DNA of 64,000 nt from Rattus norvegicus (lineage: Eukaryota; Chordata; Mammalia; Rodentia; Muridae), in NCBI RefSeq assembly GCF_036323735.1, contig NC_086024.1:70424924-70488923 (forward strand). Reading direction: 5' to 3'. Position numbers and translations under genes: made by a program. The notes below the pieces were generated by a model. That model was not told where the DNA came from and ran no database searches. It saw only the letters and a program-made list of their open reading frames with translations. This document shows, in pieces, positions 11,853 through 22,954 of the stretch; the stretch's first letter is position 1; each line of letters opens with the position of its first letter.

Positions 11853-12562
11853 TTTTTATTGGTTATTTTATTTATTTACATTTAAAATGTTATTCCTTTT
11901 CCTGATTTGTCCCCGTATTCCATTTGTCCTCCCTCTGTTTCTGGGAGGAAGCTCACCCACCCACCCACCAACTACCACCTTACCATGCTCGTTTCCCCTA
12001 CTTTGGAGATCAGTCTCCACAGGACAAAGGGTCTTCCTTCTCACTGATGCTATATAAGGCAATCCTGTGCTACATATACAACTAGAGCCATGGGTCCTTC
12101 CATGTGTAACCTTTGGTTGGTAGTTTAGTTTCTGGTAGCTCTCCAGTATCTGCTTCATTGATAATGTGGTTCTTCCTATGGGGATGCAAACACCTGCAGT
12201 TTCTTCAGTCCTTTTCCTAACCCCTTCATTGGCGTCCCCATGCTCAGTCTGATGGTTGGCTGTGAGGATCTACATTTTATTGGTCAGGGAACAACCATAT
12301 CAGGCTTCTATCAGCAAGCACTTCTTGGTATCAGCAATTGTGTCTGGGTTTGGTGTCTGCAGATGGGATGGGTCCCTAAGTGGGGCAGTCTCTGGATGTC
12401 CTTTCCTTCAGTATCTGCTCCACCCTTTGTCCCTGCATTTCCATTACACAGGAACAATTCTGTGTTCATATGTTTTGAGATAGGTGGTTGGCCCAATCAA
12501 TTAACTGGAAACTGTGCTTAACCTCTGAATACAGTCTCTAGAGATTCTCCCTCCCATTTGCC
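11853..12562 (-). mobile_element. L1 (Lx-type) 3'UTR fragment
   Basis: The low-coordinate end shows the usual reversed L1 3' terminus (TTTATTTATTTACATTTAAAATGTTATTCC). Reversed 3'UTR landmarks follow, such as CCACAGGACAAAGGGTCTTCC, CTCACTGATGC, GGCTGTGAGGATCTAC and TTCTCCCTCCCATTTG near the end. It has no ORF2. The sequence is well diverged from the young copies at 32.6 and 54.1 kb. Confidence 0.82.
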
Positions 12563-12690
12563 CCCTTTGTTGGTAGATCATAAGAGCCTGAATATGATGA
12601 AATCTGCTTTGAAATTGCCTATATTCTAAACGGTTACTTCAACAACACTGGAATAATAACAATATTTCACTAGATAAGCTGTTCCTAGAA

Positions 12691-12720
12691 AAACAACAAC
12701 AATAACAACAACAACAGCAA
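12691..12720. repeat. (AAC)n microsatellite
   Basis: Ten AAC-type triplets with minor changes (AAT, AGC), just upstream of a truncated L1. Confidence 0.8.
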
Positions 12721-12741
12721 TACAGGCAATTAATGATTTTT

Positions 12742-13117
12742 TTTTGTCGTCTCAGACTTTTTTTTTTTAACTTGAGTATTTCTTATATACATTTCGAGTG
12801 TTATTCCCTTTCCCAGTTTCCAGGCAAACATCCCCCTCCCCCCTCCCCTTCCTATGGGTGTTCCCCTCCCCATCCTCCCCCCTTGCCGCCCTCCCCCAAC
12901 AATCTAGTTCACTGGGGGTTCAGTCTTAGCAGGACCCAGGGCTTCCCCTTCCACTGGTGCTCTTACTAGGATATTCATTGCTACCTATGAGGTCAGAGTC
13001 CAGGGTCAGTCCATGTATAGTCTTTAGGTAGTGGCTTAGTCCCTGGAAGCTCTGGTTGCTTGGCATTGTTGTACATATGGGGTCTCGAGCCCCTTCAAGC
13101 TCTTCCAGTTCTTTCTC
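12742..13117 (-). mobile_element. 5'-truncated L1, recent family, with interrupted A tail
   Basis: The body (12769-13117) is the terminal part of the L1 3'UTR, closely matching 32652-33005 and 54114-54470. The tail reads, on the plus strand, as a T run, 12 unrelated bases (12746-12757) and another T run. A candidate 8 bp duplication, TGATTTTT, lies at 12734-12741 and 13118-13125. The right copy is followed by AA, matching the L1 endonuclease preference TTTT/AA. Confidence 0.85.
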
Positions 13118-13125
13118 TGATTTTT

Positions 13126-13238
13126 AAGAGAGGGGAAATTAGTGGGAGAAAGTGTTGAGCTTCCTATTTATTATCCAATCCAAAGTGATCAGACCTGCAA
13201 CTATACAACCAAACAACAAAAAAGAATTTTTCATGGTG

Positions 13239-13240
<2 letters not shown>
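13126..13240. other. Non-coding spacer
   Basis: Unique-looking sequence between a truncated L1 and a GT array. Confidence 0.4.

Positions 13241-13291
<51 letters not shown>
13241..13291. repeat. (GT)25 microsatellite
   Basis: An uninterrupted 51 bp GT run, among the longest pure dinucleotide runs in the window. Confidence 0.95.
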
Positions 13292-13292
<1 letters not shown>

Positions 13293-13431
13293 TATGTTAA
13301 TTAATAAATTTAAAAAGAAAATGAAAAAATTTCCCAGAAAATATATGGATTTAAAATATATAATATTAACTAAATTTAGACAATCTTAGAAAGTAGTAAA
13401 CTGCATATCCTTTCATATGTTCAATGTAGCC

Positions 13432-13434
<3 letters not shown>

Positions 13435-13469
<35 letters not shown>
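13435..13469. repeat. (TA)17 microsatellite
   Basis: A pure TA run of about 35 bp, self-complementary. Confidence 0.95.
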
Positions 13470-13472
<3 letters not shown>

Positions 13473-13850
13473 TATTTACAGCTGAGTACAGTATACCATG
13501 AAGAAAAAAAGAACAAGAAAAGCTAAAAATAAAGGATGAGAAAAAATATAATGAAGATAATGAGCGTGAGTTTTAATAGAGATAAAAGTTAGTGGTTTTC
13601 CTAGTTCTAATTCTGTCATGATTTAATTTCAATCGTGGAAGAGTGCATAAAATGTATTTGATAGTAAAAGTATAAAATCTAATTTGAAGCTTCACAACTT
13701 CAATTTTGAATGTCAAGTTGAACTATGGGAAATTTCATTAACTCATACAGGATTTGGGTCTGACTAATTTTGCTGTGTAATGTTTTCATTCATTTGCAAG
13801 TTTTTACAGTAATATGGTTTATAAATTTAATATAATTAAATAAACATAAT
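13470..13850. other. AT-rich non-coding sequence
   Basis: No repeat family or gene recognised. Confidence 0.4.
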
Positions 13851-13853
13851 TTA

Positions 13854-14175
13854 GGGCCAGGTTAGATGGCTCAAGAGGGTAAAAAATTTTGCTGTGCAAG
13901 CACAAGTCTTGAGTTCCAGAATACATAGGAATAATTGGATGTGTCTCCATTAATACCTGTAACCACAGCTCTGTTGTGTTGTAGACAAGAGGTTTCCTCT
14001 TGCTGGTTGCCAGCATACATATAGGATCAGTGACAATCCTTGTCTCAAAGGAATACAGCAGGGAGTGAACCAGCATGAAACCGTATGTGCTCCCTTTGTC
14101 TACTCTCAGGTGTATACAACTGCACACACATGAATACGTGCACCAAACATGCATAGGCACACTCATGCAGAGATT
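13854..14175 (+). mobile_element. B4/RSINE-type SINE, diverged
   Basis: The head GGGCCAGGTTAGATGGCTCAAG with GCTGTGCAAGCACAAGTCTTGAG matches tRNA-headed B4-class SINEs. The end has the typical CA-rich tail (CACACACATGAATACGTGCACC). Between them is a block containing GCTGGTTGCCAGC and CTTGTCTCAAAGG that may be B1-like or foreign. Exact subfamily and internal borders are uncertain. Confidence 0.55.
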
Positions 14176-15017
14176 TTTAAAAGTCCATACTTCAACATTA
14201 TTCCTTATAGTCATTGTACTTTTATATTTGTATTAACAAGCTTTATTTTTCTGGTTCATTAAGTTTGGGATGTGGTTATATCATCATGTTTCAATACTTT
14301 CACAGGTAATACTAATTAATTAGTCTTGGGAACAGTAGGCCAGGTATTCTATTAACACACACAGCAGTACTTACAAGTGAATGATCTGAAATCCTCTGAT
14401 AGCTACACTGTGGGAACTGTAACCCTAACGTATGGACTACGTTAAATCCCACTAGCATATACAGTTTTGGAAGTAGTTTTCTTTAATCTCAGTCCCATCC
14501 CCTTTTCAGCTTGTTCCATATTTTATTTGTTCCTTAACTACTGATTACTCTGGTTCCCTTATCAAAGTAGACATTGTGTCACTTGTAGAAATCTCAAAGA
14601 TCCCATAGGAACAATGATGCTGAGGATCCTGGGCACTCTGCAAACTGTGCAGTCATCAAGCAAAATTAGAATATTTAGGTAAGCTTTAGTGCTCTTCCTT
14701 TTCCTACCCCTGGCAGGTTATGTGATATCTACTATATTATTTTTTGTATGAGAATTGCTACAACACTTGTTTAATTCATTTTAGTTTTATGAAGAATATA
14801 TTATTTAGACAAAGGAACAAGAATTGCAGTTGACTATTAGTATGAAACTGTTAATATGGTCCATTATACAACCAAGAAACAGCAGACAAAGATGTCTCTT
14901 TTATGGTGTGAGGCTGAAGTATTTGTAGTATGGTTCACACTGGAATATAAACATCTCAATACTGCTTCTAATCTTCTTGAAGTTAGATATGTAACCATGA
15001 GACAACACTAACTTTTT
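14176..15017. other. Non-coding sequence, nothing identified
   Basis: About 840 bp of moderately AT-rich DNA with no recognisable repeat or exon. Confidence 0.4.
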
Positions 15018-15413
15018 TCATTCATTATTTTAAAATTGGGTATTTATTATTTACATTTCAAATGTTATTACCTTTCCCAGTTTCTTGTCCATCAGCCCCC
15101 TAAACCCTCCCCCTTCTATAAGAGTGTTCCCCTTCCCATCCACAACCCCTTACTGCCCCTCCCATCAATCCCATACACTGGAGGTCCAACTTTGGCAGGA
15201 CCAAGGGCTTCCTCCTTCCACTGGTGCCCCAACAAGGTTATTCACTGCTGCATATGCAGTTGGAGCCCAGAGTCAGTCCATGTGTAGTGAGTCCTTGGGT
15301 AGTGGTTTAGTCTCTGGAAGCTCTGGTCGGTTGACATTGTTATTCTTATGGGGCTGCGAGTCCCTTCAGCTCTTTCAGTTCTCTCTCTAATTCTTCCAAT
15401 GGGGGTCCCGTTC
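15018..15413 (-). mobile_element. L1 3'UTR fragment, older than the young copies
   Basis: The reversed L1 3' end (TTTATTATTTACATTTCAAATG) is followed by GGCAGGACCAAGGGCTTCC, CCACTGGTGCCCCAACAAGG and AGTCTCTGGAAGCTCTGG, ending at CCCGTTCTCA. It is truncated within the 3'UTR. A T-rich tail is at 15009-15017. No clear duplication was found. Confidence 0.85.
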
Positions 15414-15995
15414 TCAAGTTGAAATACTTATGGAAATTGTTTTTGGAAGACTGAAAAGGTTAATAGAAACTGTAGTATTTTCACATGTCCAAGTACCTAT
15501 ACCTGTACCTTCATGCCTAGACACTCCCCATTCCACAAATAAATTCTACCTCAAATCTTCTTCCTCAGGGAGACACTGATATGCTTATAGAATTGTTAAT
15601 TCTGACTATTTAATGGAATTGGAATAGTGCACTAAGTAGTGTCTTGTGTCAGTCTTTCCTTTCCTTAGGTTGTATTCAAGATCCTCATTCTTTCCATAGA
15701 TATTAGAAGCTAGCTTTTTTTGTGATTGATTGCACAGGCATAGCATGTTTTGCTTGTGCATTCATGAATTGATAGTTATTGCATTATTATCATGATTTGA
15801 CTGCTATGAGTAATGCACTATGAACTGCCAAGTACAAGATTTTAGATAATATGTGACATTTTCAGAAAAATGAATCAACTGGCTTTATGAACTCTACATT
15901 TAGTTTCTTAGTGAATGATCTATTATTATATATCATATAAATAATAATCAGCAATTGAAGTTTCTTCTATGTTGTTACAAGTCTTTGATATTGAG
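15414..15995. other. Non-coding sequence, nothing identified
   Basis: AT-rich DNA between two L1 fragments. No features recognised. Confidence 0.4.
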
Positions 15996-15997
15996 AT

Positions 15998-16778
15998 TCC
16001 AGGAAAGCTAGAGGCTTCCAGGACGCAACAGTGATTACTTTAACCAAAATACTCAAGAAAGGGGAGACAGTGCCTGTAGAGACCACCTCCAATAGATAGT
16101 CATGATGTCCACTTGAGGAATGGGGCACTCACTCATTTCAAAATTTTTATCCCAGAAATGCTCCTGTTCAAAGAAAAGACAGGACAAGAATGTATAGGGA
16201 CTGAAGGAACAGCTATCCAGAGACTGCCCACCTAGGGATGCATGCCATCTGCAGACAACAAACCCAGACACTATTGACAATGCCAAGAAGTGCTTGCTGA
16301 TAGGAGCCTGGTATGGCTGTTCCCTGAGAGGCTCTACCAGCACCTGACCAATACAGATGGCGATACTCACAGCCAACTATTGGACTGATCCCAGGAACCC
16401 CAGAAAGGGATAGGGGAAGGATTGAAAGAACTGAAGTATATTGCAACCCCATAGGAAGAATAAATCACTAACACATCCACCCAGAGTACCCAGGGACTAA
16501 AACATCAAACAGAGTGAGTATATATGGAGGTATTTGTGACTCCAGATACACATGTATCAAAGGATGGCCTTATCTGACATCAGTGGCAGAGGAAGCCCTT
16601 GGTCCTGTGGAGGTTTGATGCCCCAGCATAGGGGGATGCTAGAGCTGTGAAGAGGAAGTCCGTGAGTGAGTGGAAGAGCACCCTCATAGAAGCAAAGAAG
16701 AATGGGGAAAGAGAGGATGGGATTTGAGGTTTGTGAAGGAGTAACAGGGAAGTGAGCTATCATTTGAAATGTATCAAT
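15998..16778 (+). mobile_element. L1 (Lx-type) 3'UTR fragment
   Basis: Sense-strand L1 3'UTR: GAGGCTTCCAGGACGCAAC, GTAGAGACCACCTCC, ATGCTCCTGTTC, GACTGCCCACCTAGGGATGC, then GACATCAGTGGCAG, and ending TCATTTGAAATGTATCAAT. The normal A-rich tail is missing. An ID head begins directly at 16779, so the tail was probably lost or displaced. Confidence 0.85.
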
Positions 16779-16812
16779 GGGGTTGGAGATTTAGTTCAGT
16801 GGTAAAGCGCTT
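16779..16812 (+). mobile_element. ID SINE, 5' 34 bp only
   Basis: GGGGTTGGAGATTTAGTTCA followed by GTGGTAAAGCGCTT is the start of a rat ID element, including the pol III A box. It stops after the A-box region. The B box, body and A tail are absent, replaced by L1 sequence sharing GCTT at the join. Confidence 0.85.
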
Positions 16813-17363
16813 CCCCTTCCACTGGTGCTCTTACTAGGATATTCATTGCTACCTATGAGGTTGGAGCCCAGGGTCAGTCCATGTATAGTCCTTAGGTAGT
16901 GGCTTAGTCCCTGGAAGCTCTGGTTGCTTGGCATTGTTGTACATATGGGGTCTCGAGCCCCTTCAAGCTCTTCCAGTTCTTTCTCTGATTCCTTCAATGG
17001 GGTCCTATTCTCAGTGGTTTGATGCTGTCATTCGCCTATGTATTTGCCATATTCTGGCTGTGTCTCTCAGGAGAGATCTACATCCGGTTCCTGTCGGCCT
17101 GCACTTCTTTGCTTCATCCATCTTATCTAGTTTGGTGGCTGTATATGTATGGGCCACATGTGAGGCAGGCTCTGAATGGGTGTTCCTTCTGTGTCTGTTT
17201 TAATCTTTTCCTCTCTATTCCCTGCCAAGGGTATTCTTGTTCCCCTTTTTAAGAAGGAGTGAAGCATTCGCATTTTTGTCATCCTTCTTAAGTTTCATGT
17301 GTTCTGTGCATCTAGGGTAATTCAAGCATTTGGGCTAATAGCCACTTATCAATGAGTGCATAC
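16809..17363 (-). mobile_element. L1 3'UTR/ORF2-end fragment lacking its 3' terminus
   Basis: It matches the young L1 copies from GCTTCCCCTTCCACTGGTGC (equivalent to about 32827) to ATCAATGAGTGCATAC (about 33389). It therefore covers most of the 3'UTR and the last codons of ORF2 but lacks the terminal 170 bp and the A tail. The left border is an abrupt join to an ID head with 4 bp of microhomology. Confidence 0.85.
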
Positions 17364-17775
17364 TTCTCTTTTAAGCTACCTCTTTTTTTCCTGTTTCTTC
17401 TCTTGATAGTTGGGAACATCATATCTCTGACTAATTCTGTAAAATCTTTCTCTGATTCATCACCTTGTCTGTTCCTCAATTAGATTTCACTTTCAAATAT
17501 GCCTGTTTTCTTCCACAATTACATTTACCTACACTGTTTGGGGTTAAGGGTTTATACTTAGGGCATGTCTGTGTTTCAGCCAGATCACACAATAATCCAG
17601 GGAATGTCTACATTCTATCCAAATCTCATGGATTTAAGATATCTTTGGATTTGATCCCTTGCCAGAACAGCCATGTTGCTGGATTAAAATACCTCTACAA
17701 AGAAGAAAACTCTTGAGGAGACAAAGAGCTACTTAAATTACTTACCAAGTTATTTTGCTGGCTTTTCCTTGTTTG
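17364..17775. other. Non-coding sequence, nothing identified
   Basis: No repeat or gene recognised between the L1 fragment and a B1 remnant. Confidence 0.4.
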
Positions 17776-17870
17776 TTTTAGAGTTTGATGAAGTCTCACC
17801 ATGTAGACCAGGCTGGCCTTGGATTCATGTCTATCTTTGCTACCCAGTCTGGGGAGAAAGCCATATGACA
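17776..17870 (-). mobile_element. B1 SINE remnant
   Basis: The reversed B1 motif CCATGTAGACCAGGCTGGCC followed by TTGGATTCATG is well kept. The preceding AGTTTGATGAAGTCTCA is the B1 poly-A-proximal part with changes. The element is partial and diverged. Confidence 0.75.
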
Positions 17871-19574
17871 CCATGCTATACCTCCAAATTCTGTTTTGAT
17901 GTAATAGGGATGACAAATGAATGTTTTCATTAAAAACTATTCCTGGAAATTTTAATTCAAAAGATGCAAATGAATTTAAAACAGCAGATATAAAATATAT
18001 ATTTTATATCTGTATAACTAGTGTAACTCTAGTTGTCCTAGTGTAACTGTAACCTAAAAAAGTTTACAGGTGGCTGCAAACTTGGACAACTTAAGAGTAA
18101 ATCGTAGCTGTCTAACTATGGCCTAAACAGCATAACATATATTTCAATGTATTTATTTTATGTTCTTCAATGATGCTTCCCAGGAACACATAAGTTTTAG
18201 CTTACAATTTTAAAAATAAGTTTGTTTTTATTATTTCATAAATGGCATGCTTAAAAATCATAATAATATTGAACATAAGCACAAGAAGAAAAGAAAGGAG
18301 GTGTCAGCTAGAGCTCTGAGATTAGAACTCAATCCATTGCTCCCATGGAAAGATAACCACCAATAAAGCATCACACACATAAAAGGATGCTATAGAAACA
18401 GGAAGTGGGTATGCTGGATCTGATTTTGGAGTTTCAAGTAGTATATAAAAAGACACTTTCATTTTGTGCTTCCCATACAAACACTTTCTCTTGAAAACGT
18501 TTTTCACATAGCAAATAAAAACATATTCAAACAAATTAGCAAGTCCTTTAAAATATTAAGTAGAGGGTTTTCAGTGAGTTTGTTATGCCTTTTAGAAAAA
18601 TTAAATTAACATTTCACTTTATTATTATATATGTTCATTTGCTATATATAATCAGTATCTTAAAACACAAACTATATTTTTTAAACATGCTTTTCCTTTA
18701 TTTTAACATATTTTATTACAACAAGCATTTCTCTATCATTTAGTTTTACTAATGAAACTCAAAGAGAGTCTAGGAGAATATTTGATTGATAGATTCTTCC
18801 TTCACTGTCTTATCTATGATTAATAAAAAAGCATTTTTTTGTAAATAAATTCATTCCAAGGGCTGACGACATACCTCTTTGTATTCATAATGTATTTTCA
18901 AGTTAAGATTTTTCTGGCAATGCTTATTATTGTTAAGAACAACTTTTCAGATTTAGCTAGGGTTTTCTTAAACCATTCTGTGAGAAACTAAATTGACATT
19001 ACATCTTATAAGTCAACACAATACGTTTATTAAATAGGAAATAAAGATTAGTTAAAAGGTATAATGGGGCAAAGTCATGTAATTTGTTGCTAATAATTTT
19101 AAATTGTTCCAAGTAAAGAAAAACTTATTTGTGTTAACCAATTTGAAATACAGTTAACAGAAATTAATTTGCTATGCTGATTTTTGTTTCTTTAGTATGG
19201 GTGTTGAAAACAGTATAGGCTCAAGGATAGCAGTTTATTTACCTCAGAAGTTCATGGTCTGAGTGATACCCTGCCTATGGCAACAATACATATTTTCAAC
19301 TCTGAATTTCTTAAAATTCAAATAACCTCTCCAATCCTAAGAGCTACAAGTACAATAATCATTGTGAGAAAGTTGTTCTGATTTTCCATTCTGCATCAAT
19401 TGTTATATTATCCATTGTATGCACTTCTGTGCTACCTGAAAAAAAAAATAAAAGTTCTCTTCTGAGCCTTTAGTGAAGTCTGAACTTCCTTACCAAGTTT
19501 CAGAGACACCTCCAGATGTCTGTGCTGCCTTTAAACGAGAGTATAATACTTTGAAAAATTTTGAGAATTTTGCT
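17871..19574. other. Long AT-rich non-coding stretch
   Basis: About 1.7 kb with no recognised repeat family, gene or RNA. It contains a 28 bp perfect palindrome at 17985-18012, listed separately. Confidence 0.4.
17985..18012. repeat. 28 bp perfect palindrome
   Basis: The arm CAGATATAAAATAT (17985-17998) is followed with no spacer by its exact reverse complement (17999-18012). The symmetry stops at the next base on each side. The arms include non-TA positions, so it is not a simple (TA)n run. Confidence 0.9.
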
Positions 19575-19575
19575 T

Positions 19576-20625
19576 GTTTTTTTTTTACTGGATATATTTC
19601 TTTATTTACATTTAAAATGTTATTTCCTTTCCCGGTTTCCTGTCCATAAGTCCCCTATTCCCTCCCTTTCTTCCATAAGGGTGTTCCCCCCCCGTCTATC
19701 CCTTTTTACCACACCCCCCAGCATTCTTCAGCACTGGGGGTCCAACCTTGGCAGGACCAAGGGCTTCCCCTTCTACTGGTACCCCAACAAGGCTATTCTC
19801 TGCTACATATGAAGTTTGAGCCCTCGGTTAGTCCATGTATAGTCTTTGGGAAGTGGTTTAGTCCCTGGAAGCTCTAGTTGGTTGCTCGTATGGGGTTGCA
19901 AGGCACTTAAGCTCTTTCAGTCCTTCCTCTATTAACCCCATTCTCAGTTCAGTGGTTTGCTGCTAGCATTCACCTCTGTATTTGACATAATCTGGTTGTG
20001 TCTCTCAGGAGAGATCAATATCCAGTCCCTGTCAGCATGCACTTTTTAGCTTCATCAATCTTACCTAATTTCGGTGCCACATGTGGGGCAATCTCTGAAT
20101 GGCCAGTCCTTCATTCTCTGCTCTAAACTTTGCCTCCATATCCCCTCCTATGGATATTTTTGTTCCCCCTTTTATGACGGAGTAGAAGCATCCACATTTT
20201 GGTTGTCCTTCTTCTTGAGCTTCCTGTGATCTGTGCATTGCATCTTGGGTAATTTGAGCTTTTGAACTAATATCCACTTATCAATGAGTGCATGCCAAGT
20301 GTGTTTTTCTGTGATTGGGTTACCTCACTCAGGATGATATTTCCTAGTTCATTCCATTTGCCTATGAATTCCATGAAGTCATTGCTTTTAATAGCTGAGT
20401 AGCACTCTATTGTGTAGATAAACCACATTATTTGAATCCATTCCTCTCTTGACAGGCATCTGGGTTCTTTCCAGCTTCTGGCTATTATAAATAAGGCTGC
20501 TATGAACATAGTGGAGCACGTGTCTTTGTTTTCTGTTGGAGCATCTTTTTGGTATATGCCCAGGGGAGGTATAGCTGGGTCCTCAGGTAGTGGAATGTCC
20601 AATTTTCTGAGGAACCTCCAGACTG
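19576..20625 (-). mobile_element. 5'-truncated L1 (3'UTR and ORF2 C-terminus)
   Basis: The reversed 3' end at 19576 (after a T run at 19579-19588) leads through the 3'UTR into the ORF2 end. The ORF2 stop is near 20267, in TATCAATGAGTGCATG context. The C-terminal 111 codons (20267-20602) remain open and carry family-typical stretches such as DPAIPPLGIYQKDAPT and DTCSTMFIAALFIIARSWKEP. The 5' break is near 20625, where L1 similarity ends at CAGACTGATTT. The 3'UTR is clearly more diverged than in the copies at 32.6 and 54.1 kb. Confidence 0.87.
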
Positions 20626-20639
20626 ATTTAAAATCTGGG

Positions 20640-21035
20640 TGGTCAATTAAGAAGTTGAAGCTGATTTCCTCTCATTTCTCTTTCCATCCTAGAACCTGTG
20701 TTCTCAGGACAGCAACTTTTACAGACAGCGCTTCAGAATGGTTTCTGCATCTCTTTGCCCACAAAGCCAAGGGCAGTAATCATTTTGCTATAGGTGGAGA
20801 GATGCATCAGAAATGAATTGGACAGAGTCAGTTTTTTTTAAAAAATTTGTAATTATTTTCATGGCCCAATGCTTAAAATTTTTATATCAAATTTGAAAGT
20901 GCAAAGTTCACCATGTTGGATAATACTCAATTAGTTGCTTATTAAATTCTTAGACATGGAAATTTGTTCACTTAAAAGTACTAAGGGATGTACTATGATG
21001 AAGGGAAATACTAGGGTTGTGTATGGGGGGGATTC
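20640..21035. other. Non-coding sequence, nothing identified
   Basis: Unique-looking DNA. No exon or repeat recognised. Confidence 0.4.
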
Positions 21036-21118
21036 AGAGAAACAGACACAGAGACACACAAACACAGAGACACAGAGACAGAGAGATAAAGGCAGAGAGA
21101 AAGACAGAGACAAAGACA
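21036..21118. repeat. Purine-rich (ACAGAG)n-like repeat
   Basis: Imperfect ACAGAG/ACACAG hexamers, almost entirely A, G and C on the plus strand. It gives low-complexity ORFs on both strands that are not genes. Confidence 0.85.
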
Positions 21119-21671
21119 GTGCATCATCACTTTGCACTTCACAGTATTCTTCTAGCTGAAGCATTGTGAAGTGCTAAGTGATGATATCTTGTTACTTTTC
21201 TAAAGCTTTTCATCCAATTAATTCTAGAAAATGATACACAGTGGCAAGCCAAAAGATTACTGAGTGCAAACAGCAAGTGCTTATTTCCTATTTCTATCAC
21301 CCTGTTCACATCAGGAGTTCATGTTTCATCTCGTTTTTTTTTTCTCTTTTCATTCACATGGCATAACTGTATGTCTTTTACCCAGTTCCATGCATTATAT
21401 TGTCTGTTTCTGTCTAATTTCTTCCTTTTTCTTACTCTGATCTTTTAAAATTTATCCTGCATATCCCAAAATTGAATCAAGCTAATGAATCTTCTTCTAG
21501 TTGACCCATTAAAATTTGTCACCTCCATCTACATTTGGGCTCTTTGACTTCTAAAAACCACTTTATATATGTTTCATGAACTTTTTTTCTGATTCCTAAA
21601 CATAATTGTTGAATTGTTTTCCCCATAATTACATTCATTTCTCCTAAAAAACAACTACTCATATACTTACT
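21119..21671. other. Non-coding sequence, nothing identified
   Basis: T-rich DNA without a recognised repeat. Confidence 0.4.
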
Positions 21672-21972
21672 CACTTCTTTTTTATTAATCGTTTTATTTG
21701 TTTCAAATAATATGATATCCTCATTCCTTGTTACCCCTCCACAATACCCCCATCCCATCTGTCCTCTCCCCCTCCACTTTGCCTTCATGAGGGTGCTCCT
21801 CTACCCACTCAGCCACTCTTATATCACTGCTCTAACATCTCCCTAAGCTTGGGTCTCTACCTCCACAGGACCGAGGGCCTTTTTCCTTGCTGAACTCAGA
21901 GGAAGCACTGGCTTGTCTTCAGTCTACTCATCTGCAGCTCCCTCAGTCCTCTTCCCACTGAGCTTCCTTTAT
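21672..21972 (-). mobile_element. Old L1 3'UTR fragment (Lx-like)
   Basis: The reversed L1 terminus is degraded (TTTTATTTGTTTCAAATAATAT). It is followed by the pyrimidine-rich block TCCTCTCCCCCTCCACTTTG, TTCATGAGGGTGCTCC, CACAGGACCGAGGGCC and a CTCAGTCCTCTTCCC segment. Divergence is high. Confidence 0.7.
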
Positions 21973-22950
21973 ACATTCTGAAACTTTTTCTTCAAGTTAA
22001 GTATATACACATTTGATATTTTCCAATTTTTAATAAAATGGCAATAAAATATTTAATATATAATGTATCTCAGTTTTGTTTTCCTATTTCATTTCTTTGT
22101 CACACTGGGAAGGGTAGTTTTTGTGCCTTCAGTCCTTGAGGTCCTCAAATAGTGCTAACAGAGGCTTCTGTTATCAGAGCTGGGTGGAGATGGCTAGCCT
22201 GATGAGAAACAGTCAGTTGCCCAGGGCCCATTTCCCTCGGGCAATGTGGGAGTGAAACAGTAAATCCTGTTTCTTGGCTGACCCTTTTATAACCTCATCC
22301 CTCCTTTAGAGAAATACTCTTGAGTAGATGAGGCTTGTTGAAAATATTCAATGCCTTGTACACATGGTTAAGTTATTTGCACATAGATGTTCATCTATAT
22401 AGGAACATATTATTATTATCTCTATTTTGGAGATGCAAAACAGGTTTTGAGATAGTATGTACTAATGATTATCTGTTTTCATTTTCAGATGAATACTTAG
22501 TTTCTTTGTCTTTGCAGTAATATATTTACATACTAGTGCCAAGCAAGGCCTATAATCTGAGGGCTTGTGAGAGTAGAGAGGACAGAGTCAAAAGCCAGTG
22601 TAGATGGTTAGGGATGTCCTGTTACAAACCAAAACCAATATATTCAATTATAAAGGTATTCTTTGTAAAATTTGAGTTAAATGATTTCTTAAGTGATTGC
22701 AATTCTGTCTAAAATGGGTGGATTTTTGGGAGATTTTTTTTTGCTATTTCTGTATGCCATTTGGTTTCTGCAGTCATATGTTTAAGTAATATTATATGTA
22801 AGTATTGCATGTCTTTCAAAACCACAAATCTGTTGTATGCCTTCAATGTTGGAAAACTGTCAGTATCTCTAAAAAACTGTCAGTATCTATAAAATCAATT
22901 CATTTTCCTCTTTCCTTTCAAAATTAAAACCTTAATTAAGGATATGTAAG
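21973..22950. other. Non-coding sequence with one locally GC-richer block
   Basis: No repeat is recognised. A block at about 22120-22320 (GAGCTGGGTGGAGATGGCTAG, CCCAGGGCCCATTTCCCTCG) is richer in G/C than its surroundings, but it has no ORF or splice context that I can defend. A short duplication of AAAACTGTCAGTATCT occurs at 22855-22870 and 22875-22890. Confidence 0.4.
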
Positions 22951-22954
22951 CCAT

